From Actinomycetes bacterium (GTDB lineage: Bacteria; Actinomycetota; Acidimicrobiia; Acidimicrobiales; Palsa-688): a stretch of DNA of 5,513 nt. The position numbers and the translations under genes are program-made. Location: the NCBI GenBank assembly GCA_021821705.1, contig JAKACE010000035.1:4624-10136 (forward strand). The letters are read 5' to 3'. Each line of letters opens with the position of its first letter. Position 1 is the stretch's first letter. The notes beneath the pieces were generated by a model. It was not told where the DNA came from. It did not search any database and saw only the letters and a program-made list of their open reading frames with translations. Shown in pieces: positions 4,773-5,513 of this stretch.

Positions 4773-5513
4773 AGCCCATCCGTCAACGGACACCCGCCGG
4801 GCGTCCCCGTCACTCCTCCACCAAGGCCCGCGTCACAGCGCTGGCTTCTCTCGGAGCCGCTCTCGGCATGGGAGCCGTGTCGGCAGCGCCGGCAGCCTCG
4901 GCCGCCAACCGCCACGCCGACGCCGGTGTCACCACCATCGTGTGGTGGGCAAGCCCCATCTCGACGAGCGGCCCGGACCTGCGCAAGGTGCTCATCACCG
5001 ACTTCGAGAAGGCCAACCCCAACATAAAGGTCACGCTGCAGACAGCCCCGACCAACACCGACACCAACCGGGCCGACCTGGTCACCAGCATCTCGGGCGG
5101 CGCCACGTCCCCCGACGTGTTCATGGGCGACGTCATCTGGCCCGGCCAGTTCGGTTCCCATGCCCTCGCCCTGCCCCTGTCCAAGTACCTCCCCAAGAGC
5201 TTCTTCTCCCGCTTCGCCTCCGGCCTGGTGGCGGGGGCCAGCTACAAGGGCCAGGTCTACGGGGCGCCGTTCTTCCAGGACCAGGGCTTCCTGTACTACC
5301 GCAAGGACCTGCTCAGTGCCGCCCACATGTCGGTACCCAAGACCTGGGAGCAACTGCGGGCCGACGCGGCCAAGCTGGCCAAGTCCGGCAAGGTCAAGTA
5401 CGGCTTCGTGTGGGAAGGCGACTCGTACGAGGGGGGCACCTGTGACTTCATGGAGTACTACGCCGACACCGGTGGCCAGGTCCTCAACGCCAGCGACAGC
5501 AAGTCCGTGCTGA
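4769..5513 (+). CDS. ABC-transporter extracellular sugar-binding protein (solute-binding family 1, CUT1 type), 5' part
   Basis: The first 248 codons of a binding protein that captures sugar outside the membrane and hands it to an ABC importer; the gene runs off the right edge (such proteins are usually about 420-450 residues). Residues 1-45 are a Sec-type signal: a basic stretch to Arg21, a hydrophobic core (about 22-37), and an Ala-rich end PAASA giving likely cleavage after Ala45. There is no cysteine in this region, hence no lipobox. The mature part shows TTIVWWASP (55-63), DFEKANPNIKVTL (78-90), SPDVFMGDVIWPGQF (114-128), YKGQVYGAPFF (159-169), YYRKDLL (176-182), PKTWEQL (190-196) and GFVWEGDSYEGGTCDFMEY (212-230). 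The WPGQF and WEGDSYEG pattern recalls trehalose/maltose-type binders such as LpqY and ThuE more than xylose-binding XylF. ATG 4769 overlaps the lacI stop (ATGA). Membrane permease genes would be expected downstream. Confidence 0.93.
   Translation, partial: MKPIRQRTPAGRPRHSSTKARVTALASLGAALGMGAVSAAPAASAANRHADAGVTTIVWWASPISTSGPDLRKVLITDFEKANPNIKVTLQTAPTNTDTNRADLVTSISGGATSPDVFMGDVIWPGQFGSHALALPLSKYLPKSFFSRFASGLVAGASYKGQVYGAPFFQDQGFLYYRKDLLSAAHMSVPKTWEQLRADAAKLAKSGKVKYGFVWEGDSYEGGTCDFMEYYADTGGQVLNASDSKSVL

Noticed and set aside
1..5513. CRISPR array, insertion sequence, prophage or defence genes
   Set aside because: No regularly spaced repeats, transposase motifs or long terminal inverted repeats are present, and every gene seen belongs to sugar metabolism, transport or its regulation.

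Overview
This window is a pentose (xylose) catabolic locus from a high-GC Gram-positive bacterium, most likely an actinomycete (Actinomycetota). Pointers are the strong G/C bias at third codon positions, an actinobacterial-type class I xylose isomerase whose catalytic residues fall on the Streptomyces numbering, and compact regulation by one ROK-type and one LacI-type repressor. No genus can be named from sequence alone.

Layout. Three genes lie on the minus strand, in transcription order from right to left: xylA (xylose isomerase, 3183 to 1996), xylB (xylulokinase, 1961 to 504; 34-nt gap) and the N-terminal part of a ROK-family repressor (start near 341, running off the left edge; 162-nt gap containing an 18-bp tandem repeat). 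Two genes lie on the plus strand: a LacI-family repressor (3621 to 4772) and, overlapping its stop by 4 bp, a secreted ABC-transporter sugar-binding protein (4769, running off the right edge). Both edge genes are real but incomplete.

The 437-bp divergent region (3184-3620) controls both arms. On the xylA side there is a sigma-70-like promoter (TTGACC, 18 bp, TAAAGT) with an inverted repeat, GTTCATCGGTTGAAC, lying over the end of the -10 box and the expected start of transcription. This is the best candidate operator for the ROK repressor. On the lacI side there is a promoter (TTGCGT, 17 bp, TACGAT) whose -35 box is the right half of a perfect 16-bp palindrome, ACGCAAGCGCTTGCGT. A second perfect palindrome with the same GCAANCGNTTGC pattern lies 68 bp upstream, so the LacI-type protein probably represses its own gene and the transporter.

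How the genes work together (inference). The transporter, of which only the binding protein is visible, imports a sugar or oligosaccharide under LacI-type control. XylA converts xylose to xylulose, and XylB phosphorylates this to xylulose 5-phosphate for the pentose phosphate pathway, under ROK-type control. Points that deserve a second look are the paired operators, an approximately 48-residue non-family tail on the LacI protein, the absence of a lipobox in the binding protein, and its resemblance to CUT1 disaccharide-binding proteins rather than to xylose-binding XylF. I see no CRISPR array, insertion sequence, tRNA, rRNA or phage gene. The locus is a recognisable type, and nothing in it forces the claim of a new system.
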